Source of the DNA: Anaeramoeba ignava
Lineage: Eukaryota > Metamonada > Anaeramoebidae
NCBI GenBank assembly: GCA_028826165.1
Contig: JAPDFW010000059.1
Coordinates: forward strand, 316,001-380,000
Direction of reading: 5' to 3'
Length of the DNA: 64,000 nt
Part shown: positions 14,601 through 26,300 of the stretch, piece after piece
How positions within the stretch are numbered: position 1 is the first letter of the stretch
How the letters are laid out: the number at the start of each line of letters is the position of its first letter
Translations under genes and position numbers: made by a program
Notes under the pieces: model-generated
What the model was told of the DNA's origin: nothing
Databases searched by the model: none
Seen by the model: only the letters and a program-made list of their open reading frames with translations

Positions 14601-15353
14601 ATTACAAATTTCTTTCAAATTGTTTTTTTGTGCATATAATAATGGTGAAACCCCATTTGGATCTTCAATATTAACTTGAACATTTTGACTTAAAATGAAA
14701 TTTAAACAATCAATATTTTCTTGTTCAACTGCATAATGTAAAGGTGTTTTTATTTCTGAAGAAAGTGAATCAAATGAAAATTTATATTTTGCAAATAATT
14801 TTAAGATATTTAAATTTTGATGAATTGTTGCAATATGAATTGGAAGATATCCTTTCCCATTAAAATAATTTTCAAATCCTTGATTATTTTTTAATAAAAT
14901 ATCACAAATATCTTCATCACCTGATTTGGATATTAAATGAATCGGTAAATTTCCATTTGAATCTTTTATTGGTTTAAGTGTAGGATCTCGAACTAAAACT
15001 TTAATACATTCTTTTCTGTTTAATTTTATTGCTAAAAGGATTGGAGTTCTTTATTTAATTTTAATTTTAATTTTATTTTTAATTTTATTTTTAATTTTAA
15101 TTTTAATTTTTTGGATTATTTAATTTGATTTTAAATTTTAATTTTTTTACAATTTTTCTTGATCTTGAATATTTATATTTGCTTTTTTTTCTTGTAAAAT
15201 TTTAATAAATTTAGGTCTATCATACTGAACTGAATAATGAAGTAATGAAAATCCTTTATTTCCAGCTTGAAAATCAGATCCAAATTGTGAAATTAAATTT
15301 TCGAAATCTTCAATTTTATTTTCAATAAAAATTTTATCAAATTGAACAATCAT
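8685..15353 (-). CDS. Ankyrin-repeat RhoGEF (DH-PH) with Asn/Gln repeat tail
   Basis: Predicted guanine-nucleotide exchange factor for Rho-family GTPases. Exons on the minus strand are 15353-15151, 15048-14495, 14410-14372 and 13766-8685, all with GT...AG junctions in phase. About the first 750 residues are ankyrin repeats (TPLHLACKSGF, TPLHVAVSKGAN, NTPLHTLILNGG). The DH domain follows (FELLEKEKNYCESISLLVKD ... RPVQIIGHYRLLISEILKRT), then a PH domain (about 11500-11110, ending RDLWIRKLNEQI). A tail of about 550 residues is built on INENQQ/INQNEN units, and the last about 150 residues are Lys/Asn-rich. The DH domain is split by a frame change. Skipping one A in the AAAA run at 12013-12016 gives IGEILIKHSYFRYNYEKYSS, a good DH helix, so a +1 jump or a one-base insertion is needed. 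Total is about 1950 residues. Ankyrin plus RhoGEF on one chain is well supported; the GTPase partner is unknown. Confidence 0.88.
9230..10880 (-). repeat. Coding Asn/Gln hexapeptide array
   Basis: A tandem array inside the RhoGEF gene, with variants of an 18-nt unit coding Ile-Asn-Glu-Asn-Gln-Gln mixed with INQNEN, EQINENE and HQHENEN units. The array has no stop in two other frames either: a 580-codon minus frame and a 578-codon plus frame, the latter made of Phe/Ile/Asn/Leu. These are products of base composition, not evidence of extra genes. The encoded tail is Asn/Gln-rich, Pro-free and nearly free of aromatics, a prion-like composition. Confidence 0.9.
13767..14371. repeat. Satellite-like intron, AAATATTATT family
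   Basis: Intron of the ankyrin-RhoGEF gene. It is almost entirely tandem variants of the 10-base unit AAATATTATT, with some AAATATTT and GAATATTATT members. Minus-strand donor GT is at 14371-14370 and acceptor AG at 13768-13767. Splicing it out joins ...KPIHWA to AMVGSAQMV, restoring an ankyrin repeat exactly. Confidence 0.85.
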
Positions 15354-15577
15354 TAATAATAAATTAAAAAATAAAAATTAATAATTAAAATTTGGATTTG
15401 AATTAAATTGAGATTTTGATTGAATTTTTTTCAATGATGATTCAGGTTTTTTTAATTGGTTTAGTAAAAATAAAAATAAAATAAGAAGAAAAATGAAAAT
15501 AAAAATTAAAATAAAAATTAAAAAAGATTATTTTTTTTTTTCATTTTTTTATTTTAATTTTTTTTTTGTAATTTAAA
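15354..15577. promoter_or_regulatory. Short divergent spacer, probable bidirectional promoter region
   Basis: These 224 bases separate the start codons of the minus-strand ankyrin-RhoGEF gene and the plus-strand CH-domain gene, so both promoters must lie here or overlap it. The sequence is AT-rich with A-rich and T-rich tracts. I see no motif I would name. The call rests on position only. Confidence 0.35.
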
Positions 15578-18500
15578 ATGGAAAATGATTTACAAAATAT
15601 TGTAAATAAATGGATTGAATCTATTATGAATTCACCACTTATTCTTAAAAAAAACAAAAGAAAAGAACTTACAGTTCAACTTTGCGAATTAATGAATAAA
15701 ATTCAACCAAAATCAATTGGAAATATATTTTAGTATGTAATCTTCTTATTTAATTTAATTTAATTTAATTATTATTTTTTGAAAACATTTGAATATTATA
15801 ATTGAATTGAATAAAAAAAATAAAAAAAAAAAAAAAAAAAAATAAATCAACAGAAATTTTATGAACACTTTCAAACACTTCTTTTGATTGAATATTTATT
15901 CTTTTAATTTACAGTAATACACCAAAAGAAAATTTAAATAACTTTCTTCAATGTTCCAAACTTTATGGAGTGGAAGATGGAATAGTAGAAAATACTAACG
16001 ACATGACAGCAGAAAATTTCAATTTGAAAATCCTATTTATTTTATACAATCTTGGTCATATAGCAAATTCAAAAGGTTTCCATCCTTTAATACAGGAAAT
16101 GAAGCAATACATTCAAATCGATGTTTGTAGTGGAGAAGAAAGAAGTGCAACAATGTTTATTTATTTCTCCCCCAACAAGTTATTCCAATGCTTTATAACT
16201 TCAAATATATATTTCCAATTTATGGAATTGAAATTATTTCAAACGTTCAAGTTTGATTTACTTTCAAAAATTAACCAAAAAGAAAACAATATGAAACACA
16301 ATTTCTTTTTGTTTCATCAATACAAGTCATTTCCAGCATTTGTTATTTCTACTCCCAATTTCCAAACTTTAAAATCAACTGATTATATTGTGGATTGCAT
16401 TGAATTTGCCTGCTCAAAAAAATTATATTCAGAAGAGCAAAAAGGCTTATCTTCAATTATAAAATCAATCAAAAAAATGAACCAAAAACATGATTTAGCA
16501 ATTCCAAAACTTTTGGCTGAACAATATCTTATCGGAAATGAGAAGCAACATTTCTTGGTTCAATTTTCATCACAAAACGATTCAATTTCAAAATGGGGAA
16601 TATTGAATATTACAAGGAAAAAACTAGAAATATCATCATATTTTTCAAATATTTTCGACGAAAAATTTTCCAAATTTTCTGTAAACAAAGAAAGAAATAT
16701 CTCATATTCTTCTTAATTTATATTTTAATTAATTAAAAAAATTTTTATATTGTTTAGATTAAATTAAATTCCAAAAAAAAAAACTCCTTCAAAATTTCTC
16801 ATGAAACTACTAAAGAATCTCTTGAAATTAAAACACTCTCAAATTTCTTTTCCTTTATTATTTCCGAAATCATTATCCATCTTCGCCAAGCTTATTCCAA
16901 AGAATCAACAGAAAGTGCGGAAAAGGAAATTGATTTGAAACTAAACAAGCAAATCATTGTTAAGGAATCGCAGAAGATAATATCCAAATATTCCAATTTA
17001 TTTATGTCTTTAGATCAAACTCTAAACCAGGAAAAAACATTCTTTGTTCATTTGATCCAAAAGTTCCATTCTTTTCCAGCAAAAATCATTTTCTCTCAAA
17101 ACCATCTTATTCTTCAAATGGAAAATGAGGAAATTGATAAAGATGACTATATACACATTGAAATCAAAATAGATTCTCAAAACACATGCATATTGCTAAT
17201 CAGTTTTGTTGCTTTGAATCGGGGATATTTTGTTCTTGTTGATAATGAAGAAACTCAAGAAAATATCATTCTTTCTTTTTTATATTTCGAGCACATTTCA
17301 AAACAAAAAATTTCTCAGGATTTCGGAAAGATACAGAATGAAAATAAATTTTCTGAAGACGATTTCAATACAGTTTCTTTGTCATCTGATTTGGATGAAG
17401 AAACGTTCCGATTTAAAAATATCGAGGAAATTGAAAAAAAAAGCAAGAATATAGAAGAGAAAAAAATCAAAGAAATTAAAAAACAAGACTTAATCTATTC
17501 AAAAGTTGATGTTGTTGAGGATCAATGGACAGAAAATGAAGAATCATTAGAGAATTTATTTTTAACAGATAATGATTTTGGAGGAGAGGAAGCAAGACGA
17601 TATAGAATTTGAAATAAACAACGAAACATGGGACGATATTTCGCAAGAAGTTTTCCCTTTATTTATGAAACAGAACTCAATTTTTGATATTTTGTTATTA
17701 GATTCCCAACAAACAACTCCTAAAAATGCTATAATATCAATCGATCGCAAAGGATTCAAAATATACATTGAAAATGGGAACAAAAAATTCTTCTTTGATT
17801 CTTGTTTGTTTCTTTTTGTTCTATCTGTTTCGGGATACAAAGATGATCAAACACTTGTGAAAATTAAATTTGTGAAGAGGAATCAGACAAAAAGCGTTAA
17901 ATTCAAAACTCAAGACAAACAAAAGCGAGATGTTTTACTTTGCTTTTTCAGAATGATGAATTATTATAATGTTGATAATATTGAAAATATTCCCATTAAC
18001 GGAGCCATTTTAGGCAAAGATGTCGAGCAAGAATTCATCAAGATGTTCATTCTTTCAAACAAGAAGTTCTCTCATTTTACAACAAAAATTATTGATATCA
18101 TGCACCAAAATAGCAATCAACAATATGAATGTCTTTTAAGAATTTCGCTTAAATTCCTTTTATTAATGAACCTATCACAAACTTTTGCTTTCAACATACA
18201 AAACCAACTTGCAATGGTTTCAAGTGTGCAAAATCATCCAAGAAGAATGCAACTATTTTTGATTGTCAAGAAACAAAAACATCTAATTACACTCGAATTT
18301 CTTACTCAAGAACAAAATGAGTTGGCGATATCATTAATCCAATCGATCAAAAAATTTTCAAAAAAGAAAAACAAGAAAAAAATTTATAGCAAAATTTACA
18401 TCTCTTGAAGAATATAAACGAAAAAAATCCAAAAAAGTTCATTTCCAAAATATTCAAAATGAAAATACTTTTGATGAAGATAGTCAAAGCTCAAGTGAAG

Positions 18501-21500
18501 ATGAAGATGAAGATGAAAATCAAAATCAAAATCAAAATCAAAATCAAAATCAAAATATAAATCAAAAATATAAATAATAATAATAATAATATTGATGATA
18601 ACGACAGTGAATTGGAAATGCAAACCAATTTTGGATCCAAAGTTAATAATACTATTAGCAAAGATTCCAGAATAATTATTTCTTTTTTTAAAAAAAATCC
18701 CGAAAAGGATTTATCCTCTTTTTATATTCAACAACAATTAGCTATTCCAATCTCTTATTTTCCTTTATTATACAATGATATAAATTCACAATTAGCAAAA
18801 GAAGAAATTCAAAAAGAAATTCAGAAAGAGAAAGAGAAAGAAAAAGATCGAGAAGTAGAACAATTTATGGTTACTTTATTAGAAGATAACAATAAATTTC
18901 AGGCAATTCTTTCTTTTAACCCTGAGTTCATAGAAATAAAATATCAAGATGAAACAAAGCAGAATGAAAAACTATATTTACAAGAAGAGAAAATAAAAAT
19001 GATAATTCATCCAACAAAAAAAAATCGAATTATGTTTTGGAAAAATACAAACAAATACAAAATCATCATACTTGAAAAGGAAGAAACAAGAACAGCAATG
19101 GTTAATTCTTTTATTCGTTTAACAGCACCAAAAACAGCTCCGTTTTCTAACACCAAAAAAGTTAAAAATATTTACAGCAACTTCAAAAATGCATTTTTGA
19201 ATTTCATGGCTTCATTTCCTCAAAAAATTGCTCTTGAACCAGAAATCAATGCGAAAAGAAAAGACCCAAAAGCAAAGAGCTTATTCTGTCGGAATGAAGA
19301 TGAAGAGCACATAATTTATTCTCAGAAAATGGATTTTGAAAACAATGAGGATTATGATCAAGAAAATGAGATTATAAACCAAGAATTGCAACCACCAAAA
19401 AGCACTTTCTATGAATTTGAGTTGATGAATATTGCTCATTTTGAAGAAGAGCAAAAAGTTAAAATCTCGTTACATCAGCATTTCTTTAGTATCGAATTTA
19501 AAAATACCAAAATCGAAAGAGTGTATTCAATATATTCCCATTTGTGGTCTGCAATGACTCCCAACAAATCAAATACGGAGTTTCGTTTTCATATTGACGA
19601 ATATGATTTCATTCTTATTCGTCTTCCAAATTACGAAACACGAATCGGGTTTTTTTTCGATTTTTACTCCAAAAGAGACGAGAGCATCCGATACAAACAA
19701 AACCAAGAAAAATCAGCAAGATGCAAAATGGCTCATCTTGGAGAAACAAGTGATGTAAAGATTATTCTATATAGAGATTACTTCTTGATCAAAAAGAAAA
19801 AGGAGCATTATTTGTCTGCAGAATACACAAACGAAACTAAGATCATCAAGAAAAAAGACGCGAATTTAATTCTTCAATTCGGGAAATACAAAGAGATTCT
19901 TCTCAGTTTCCAGAACTCTGAAGATGCTCATGAGATAATGAAGACTTTCCAAACTTCCAAGATTTTGTTTTTGATGTATTGTCGATCAAGCAACAACGAA
20001 AACATCTTTTTTGAGTATCTTGTTTACAACCATATCCCAATAGGTTTTTCTTCGATCCAAATTTTTCCGGATCAGAAGTTTATTCTTCAACCTGATCTCC
20101 ATTATATCAAAATTTGTTTGGAATCTGAAGAAAATCCAAAAGAAGAAAGAATGGTTATTGAATACCCTCATTTCTGTCGAATGAAAATTGAAATTGATCG
20201 GATTTTTGATGTTTATTTTGCAAAGAAAGAAAGCAGAGAAACTTTTCTGAATTTGATTGAAAAAAATAGTGTAAAGAAAACAATACATTTTTTCATTGGA
20301 TTCCCAGGAAATTTCATTGAATCACCTGAAAAAAATGTGAAAATAACAGGTGAAATACTTGGATCAAAAACAAAGTCTCTGATCATAATTTCCCAGAAAG
20401 AAAAGGAACCAAAGGCACTGAACTTGTCAGAATTACAGATACTTTCCAATTCAAATAATCCTTTTTTGATCAAAATACAATTAAAGCAAACTCAGGCTCA
20501 AATATTTTTTTTGTTTGATTCTCTCGAGATTCGCACACAATTTACAGAGTTTTATCAACAAAATTTCAAATCTCTTGAAATTGGAAATGAAGACAATTCA
20601 AGGGTAAACAGTCAACAAGACAATCAAAAGATAATTTATAAAATTAGTTTTGTAAATGCAAAAGCACAAGTACTTTGTGAAGGTTTTTTGGAATTGGGTC
20701 ATGAAAAAATATTGAAAATCCAAAAAAAAAATCAAACTATTCAAAGAAAAATTGATTATAATTTAAGGATTTTGTGTTCCAAAAAAGATCCTGTATTTGC
20801 AAGAATTATTCTTACATTTTCCAATTCTCATCAAAAATCGATGTTTATTAAATTTGAAACATCTGAAGAAGCTTCTTTATTTTATGATAGGTTTGCAACA
20901 ATAAGAAATTTACCAGATGAACAAAATTTGAATCAAAATTTGAATGAAAATTTGAATAAAAATTTAAATCAAAATTCGAATAAAAATCGAAAATCAAAAT
21001 CAAAAACAAAATCAAAAACAAAATCAAAATGAAAGTGAAAGTGAAGATGAAAAAACGGATATTGTTGATCACAAAATAAGTATGTCAGATACAGATGATC
21101 CAGAACTTGAAGATGAAAAGCAATTATTAAATCAATTCAAAAACGATTTTGACACAAATACAACAGAAAAAAATTTCAAAATGTTTTTGAGTGAAGCTGC
21201 AATTTACAAACAAAAGAATTTAGATAAAGCCAGATTTTCAGGATCTGTTCTGAAAAATAAATCAGAAAGACAAGCTCTTATAGTTTTATTTGAAGGTTTT
21301 ATTTTTATTCGCTATTTAGTATCGAAATTTGAGGATTTGGAAATGGAAGCGTTTCAAATTGTGCAAACAAAATTATCTTCAGCTTCCAAAAACAATTTAG
21401 TTTTGAAGTCTTCAGTTTCCAAATCAAAAGTTATAATCAAATTTTCACAAGATTTGACAAAAATAAATTTTGCTAATCAATTTAAAAAAGCAAAAAAAAT

Positions 21501-22599
21501 GTTGAAAAAAGTGAAGAACAAAAAAAATCCAAAAGAAAAACACACATTTTTTGTTGAACTTATCGATCCATATTCAAATAGGAATTTATTTATGAAATTT
21601 ATTGTTTCGGAAGATAGTATTTTTTTGAAGTCTCATAAACAGAATATTTTTGAATTGGAAAATAATTTTGAATTGAATATTGAAGAAAAAAATAATTCCT
21701 TGATAAAATTAATCTTCAAAAGGGAAAATTCTGGATATTTATTACTTTTCCCAAGTTATCAAAAAGTACAAGAATTGAACCAATATGTGAATTCCATAAA
21801 AAAGGAAATCGAAACAAATGATATTTCTATAAACCGAACTTTTTCAAGTGGATTCAAAAATGTTGTTAATTCAGGATCTATTTTTAATGTGATTTTTCTA
21901 AAATCAACACATAAATTTGAGTCTCAAAAAAGAAAAATCCAAATTAATAACGGAAAAGTAATCATTTTGAATCGAGATGATCAAGTTGAAGATGAGATTG
22001 AAATTTTGGGTAATTCAGAAGTTTCAATCCACACTTCTAAAAAAAAGATTCTAAAAGCTAAAATTTCAAATTGGGAATTGATTTTGCAATTTGAAACCAA
22101 ATTTCTTTGTGGTACTTTTACTAGTTTGTTTAATAATGAGAAGATGAAAGTAAGAAATTTAAATGCACCAGTTTTTTCTGTAGAATTTATGCAATTACCT
22201 CAAATAACACGTGAAAAAGGAAAGATTGAATGTTTATATAAAATATTTCAATTTACTTTTGAAAAAAAGAACTTAATTAAAATGTATGATTATAAAGCAG
22301 ATTCATTAAAAATTCAAAGTCATCCAGAATATAAAAAAATTATTAGTTTTCAATATGAAACTGATCCAATTTTTAAAATTCATTTTTCATCAGAAAAACA
22401 AGCAAAATCATTTATTGAAATTATAATTTCCAAAAGAGATGAAAATTCCAATGAAGATGAAAATGAAAATGAAAATGAAAATGAAAATGAAAATGAAAAT
22501 GGAAATGAAAATGAAAATGGAAATGGAAATGAAAATGAAAATGAAAATGGAAATGAAAATGAAGATGAAAATGAAAATTCAAATTCAAATCAAAATTAA
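15578..22599 (+). CDS. Calponin-homology protein with repeated PH-like modules
   Basis: Exons are 15578-15732, 15915-16680 and 16758-22599, with canonical junctions (donor GTATGT at 15733). The first about 110 residues look like a calponin-homology domain: Trp and Leu-Cys in the first helices (VQLCELMNKIQPKSI) and the signature ENLNNFLQCSKLYGVEDG, spanning intron 1. CH domains bind actin or act as signalling adaptors. The rest, about 2,100 residues, is a series of beta-rich segments resembling degenerate PH folds (for example KWGILNITRKKLEI near 16600, and 17660-17960, 18900-19110, 21880-22150) separated by acidic or Asn/Gln linkers. The single long exon needs four +1 corrections: within 17562-17612, in the A7 run 18376-18382, in the A5 run 18564-18568 and near 20990-20993. 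Each rejoins open, compositionally matching sequence. It could be a decaying gene, but otherwise clean reading over 5.8 kb argues against that. The exact family is unrecognised. Confidence 0.75.
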
Positions 22600-23321
22600 A
22601 ATTAAAATTAAAATGAAATATTAAAATGAAAATGAAAATGAAAATGAAAATTCAAATTCAAATCAAAATTAAAATTAAAATTAAAATGAAAATTAAATAT
22701 TAAAATTCAAATCAAAATTAAAAACTATAATTCAAATTAAAATTCAAATTAAAATGAAAATGAAAATGAAAATGAAAATTCAAATTCAAATCAAAATTAA
22801 AATTAAAATTAAAAACTATAATTCAAATCAAAATTAAATATTAAAATTAAAATGAAGATGAAAATGAAAATGAAGATGAAAATGAAGATGAAAATTAAAA
22901 CTAAAATTAAAATTAAAACTAAAATTAAAATGAAAATGAAAATGAAAATGAAAATAAAAATTAAAATTCAAATTAAAATTAAATATTAAAATGAAAATTA
23001 AAATGAAAATGAAAATGAAAATGGAAATGGAAATGAAAATGAAAATGGAAATGAAAATGAAAATGAAAATGAAAATGAAAATGAAAATGAAAATGAAAAT
23101 GAAAATGAAAATGAAAATGAAAATGAAAATTAAAATGAAAATGAAAATGAAAATGAAAATGAAAATGGAAATTAAAATGAAAATTAAAATGAAAATGAAA
23201 ATGAAAATGAAAATGAAAATGGAAATGGAAATGAAAATTAAAATTCAAATTAAAATTAAAATGAAAATGAAATTGAAAATTAAAAATGAAAATTCATTTA
23301 AAATTAAAATTGAATTTAAAT
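22600..23321. repeat. Tail-to-tail spacer of GAAAAT/AATTAA repeats
   Basis: This spacer lies between two convergent genes and holds no gene. It begins with near-copies of the last 33 bases of the upstream coding sequence (about 22639-22672 and 22770-22802), which would read ENENSNSNQN-stop. It continues as (AAATTA)n and then a long (GAAAAT)n block at about 23000-23240. Open frames here (poly Lys-Met, poly Phe-His) are composition artefacts. Confidence 0.8.
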
Positions 23322-26300
23322 TTAAAAATCAAAAGAAGAAATAATTGATTCAACAAGTGTTTTAAAATAAATTGATTCTTGATTTTCTATTCTTTCATTT
23401 TCATTTTCAGATTCAATTATATTTTCATTTTGAATTTGATTTTCATTTTGGTTTTCATTTTGATTTATATTTTCATTTTGATTTTGATTTTGATTTGAAA
23501 CTGAATGAGGAAGAAAATTAAAAGTTTTTTCAAAATGATTAAAAGAAAAATGGAAAAGAAAAGCAAGTAATTTTTGAGATCTTTCTGCAATTATTGGATT
23601 TTCAGAAGTTGATGAATGATGTAAATATTCAGCAAGTATTTGCATTGTTTGTTTCCCATTTTTTTTTGTGAAATTTGCAGATTTTTCCAAATTGATTTGA
23701 ATTGGAATCAAAGAAAATAAATCTAAAATTAATGCAATTTTTTGTTGTTCGTTTTGATAATTTTTGGATTGATTTTCTTGAGAAACCAAAATATTTGTTA
23801 TCAAAAGAAGTAAATAAGGAAATCTATTTTTGAAGAATTTGTGAATTTGTTCCAAAACATTTCTAAGAAATTTACTATTTTGTTCAGCAGAAGGTTTTTC
23901 CAATTTCGTTAATTCATCAAAACTTATAAAAATTTCACGAAATTTATCAAGAATATTTTGAGTATTTGAATCAAAATAGAGTTTTGTTTCATTATAAAAT
24001 TGTATAACAAATTCATGAGAGATTGAAGAAAGAATAATCATTGAATGAAGAAGAATAACAAGCATTAAAAGATCGTTTTCAGTCTGCAAATTGTGTTCAA
24101 ACCATAACAGAAAGTTTTGAAGAACCAGAACAATTTGATTGAGTGATTCAAAAGCGGATATTTGTTCAGTGAATAAAAGTGCGATTATGGATGCAAAATT
24201 TTTGGGTTCTTCATCATGGATTCCTTCTTGGAAATTATTTGAGAAAAGAATCTCCATTTGAGGAAATGAAGTATTTTCTGAATTTGAACTTGTGTTTGTG
24301 ATGATTTTTTGGAATATTGATATTGCATCTTCAAAGAATGATTTATGAAATAAAAGTGATCCTGCAAATTGTGAAATTAAACTTAATGAAGAAGAAGATA
24401 TTTTTTCATTGATAAAATATTGCAAAATGATAAGAATTTGATTTTGTAATGATTTTTCTTTTTCTTTTTCTTTTTCTTTTTCTTTTTCTTTTTCTTTTTG
24501 ATTCGAATCAAAGAATAATAGGATTAATTTTTGTATTTCCTTTTCTGAAAGTTTGGATTTACAAAATGCAAATAAATTAAGTGCGTTAAGTGATTGAATA
24601 TTATTATTAGATTTTGATAAACAAGAAAATGCAATTTTTGAACATTTTTCAGTAATATTTAGATCGAATTTTTCGAATATGATGAACATTTCCTCAAAAA
24701 TTTTTTTGTTTTTTTCTGAAAATTGAATCAAGGATAATGGTTGAGGGTTTTGTGTAAAAAGGGATTTAAGAGAATCAAAGAAAATGTTTTGAGGGTTTTT
24801 TTGGATATTATTTTTATCATCAACATCTATATCAACAACATCGATATCAACATCATTAATTATTTGGTTATTATTATTATTATCGATATGAATTTGATTT
24901 TGATTTATATTTTGATTTATATTTTGATTTATATTTTGATTTATATTTTGATTTATATTTTGATTTATATTTTGATTTATATTTTGATTTATATTTTGAT
25001 TTATATTTTGATTTATATTTTCATTTTCATCAAGACTAATTATTTGATGTTCAATTTGGTTTTGATCATCAATATTAATCATTTGAATTTCATTTTCATT
25101 TTCATTTTCATTTTCACTTAGATTTTGAATTTTGAATTTTGATTTTGAATTTTATTTTGATTTTGATTTATATTTTGATTTTGATTTTGATTTTCATTTT
25201 GATTTTGATTTTCATTTTGATTTTCATTAAATTGATTTTGATTTGAACGTTGTGTTTCATCCAATTTTTCAAACCAATATCCATATTCAATTGCACCTGT
25301 TTTTAAAGGTTTAAAAGAGTTCCACTCATATTCATTTTTCAAAGATTTCAAAAATAACATTGCTTGGAAATATTCTTCCTTTGATTTAGCAGCTTGAAAA
25401 ATAAGAGAATTAATAATATTATAAATTATATTGTTAGAAATAGGACTTCCAGGATGATTTACAATGCAATAAAATAATATTTTGGGTAAATAATGTATTG
25501 AATAATTTGGATATTCAATTACAATATTTGATAAAAGAATCAAAACAGCATCTTCATAATCGCAATGAAGATCAACTTTATCTTGAATCCATTTGCGAAA
25601 TTTGGGTGTTTCTTCAGGAGGTTCATCAAATAAAGTCAGATGATCCAAAAGAAAATCAATAACAAATTTGGAGTTTTCTTGGCAAAGACTTAAGAAAATA
25701 AAATTGATCAAAGGAAAAGAATAAATTGTTTTTGTTTTGATGCTTGCTGTTAAAATATCCAGAATAAATGATAAAACAAAAGTCCATTTTTGCTGGATTT
25801 GATCATCTTTTTTTTCGGTTTGGGAAAAAATTGTCAATTTGGAAGAATCAAACAAAGAAACCCAAAAAGAAGATAATTGCTTGACAAGCAAAGAAGATTC
25901 AAAAAGATCTTTTGAAATGAGAATCATTGCGTTAAGGATAGAAGATTGTTGATGATGATCGAAGTTGAGGTTTTCAAGAAAACGGAAGTTGCGGATCCAA
26001 GGCTTTAAAATTTCAATCAAGTTCCATTTCGTTTCTGGATTGAAAATGGGGAAGATTTTAGCGAAATGGATAATTACTGATTCAGTGAATTTCGGGAAAG
26101 AAAGAGAAATTGAATGGGAATAAAGCAAGGCAATGTGAATATTTGAGTCTGAATTTTGATGAGGAACTGAGAAGAGAAATTTAGAGTTTTCATTTTGAGG
26201 ACGAAGTGGATGCTTTTCAAGATGTGCGAGATAATAAACTAAGGAGGAAATCTTTTTGAATATCTTGTTATTTAGCGAGGAAAGATGAATCAGGATGAAA

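Noticed and set aside
15578-22599. Calling the CH-domain gene a pseudogene
   Set aside because: Four frame jumps are suspicious, but there is no internal stop in the corrected frame and acidic/NQ linkers match across each jump. The same kind of jump occurs in clearly conserved VPS13 and BEACH genes.
22979-23344. Poly Phe-His and poly Lys-Met frames on both strands
   Set aside because: Pure (GAAAAT)n composition in a tail-to-tail spacer.
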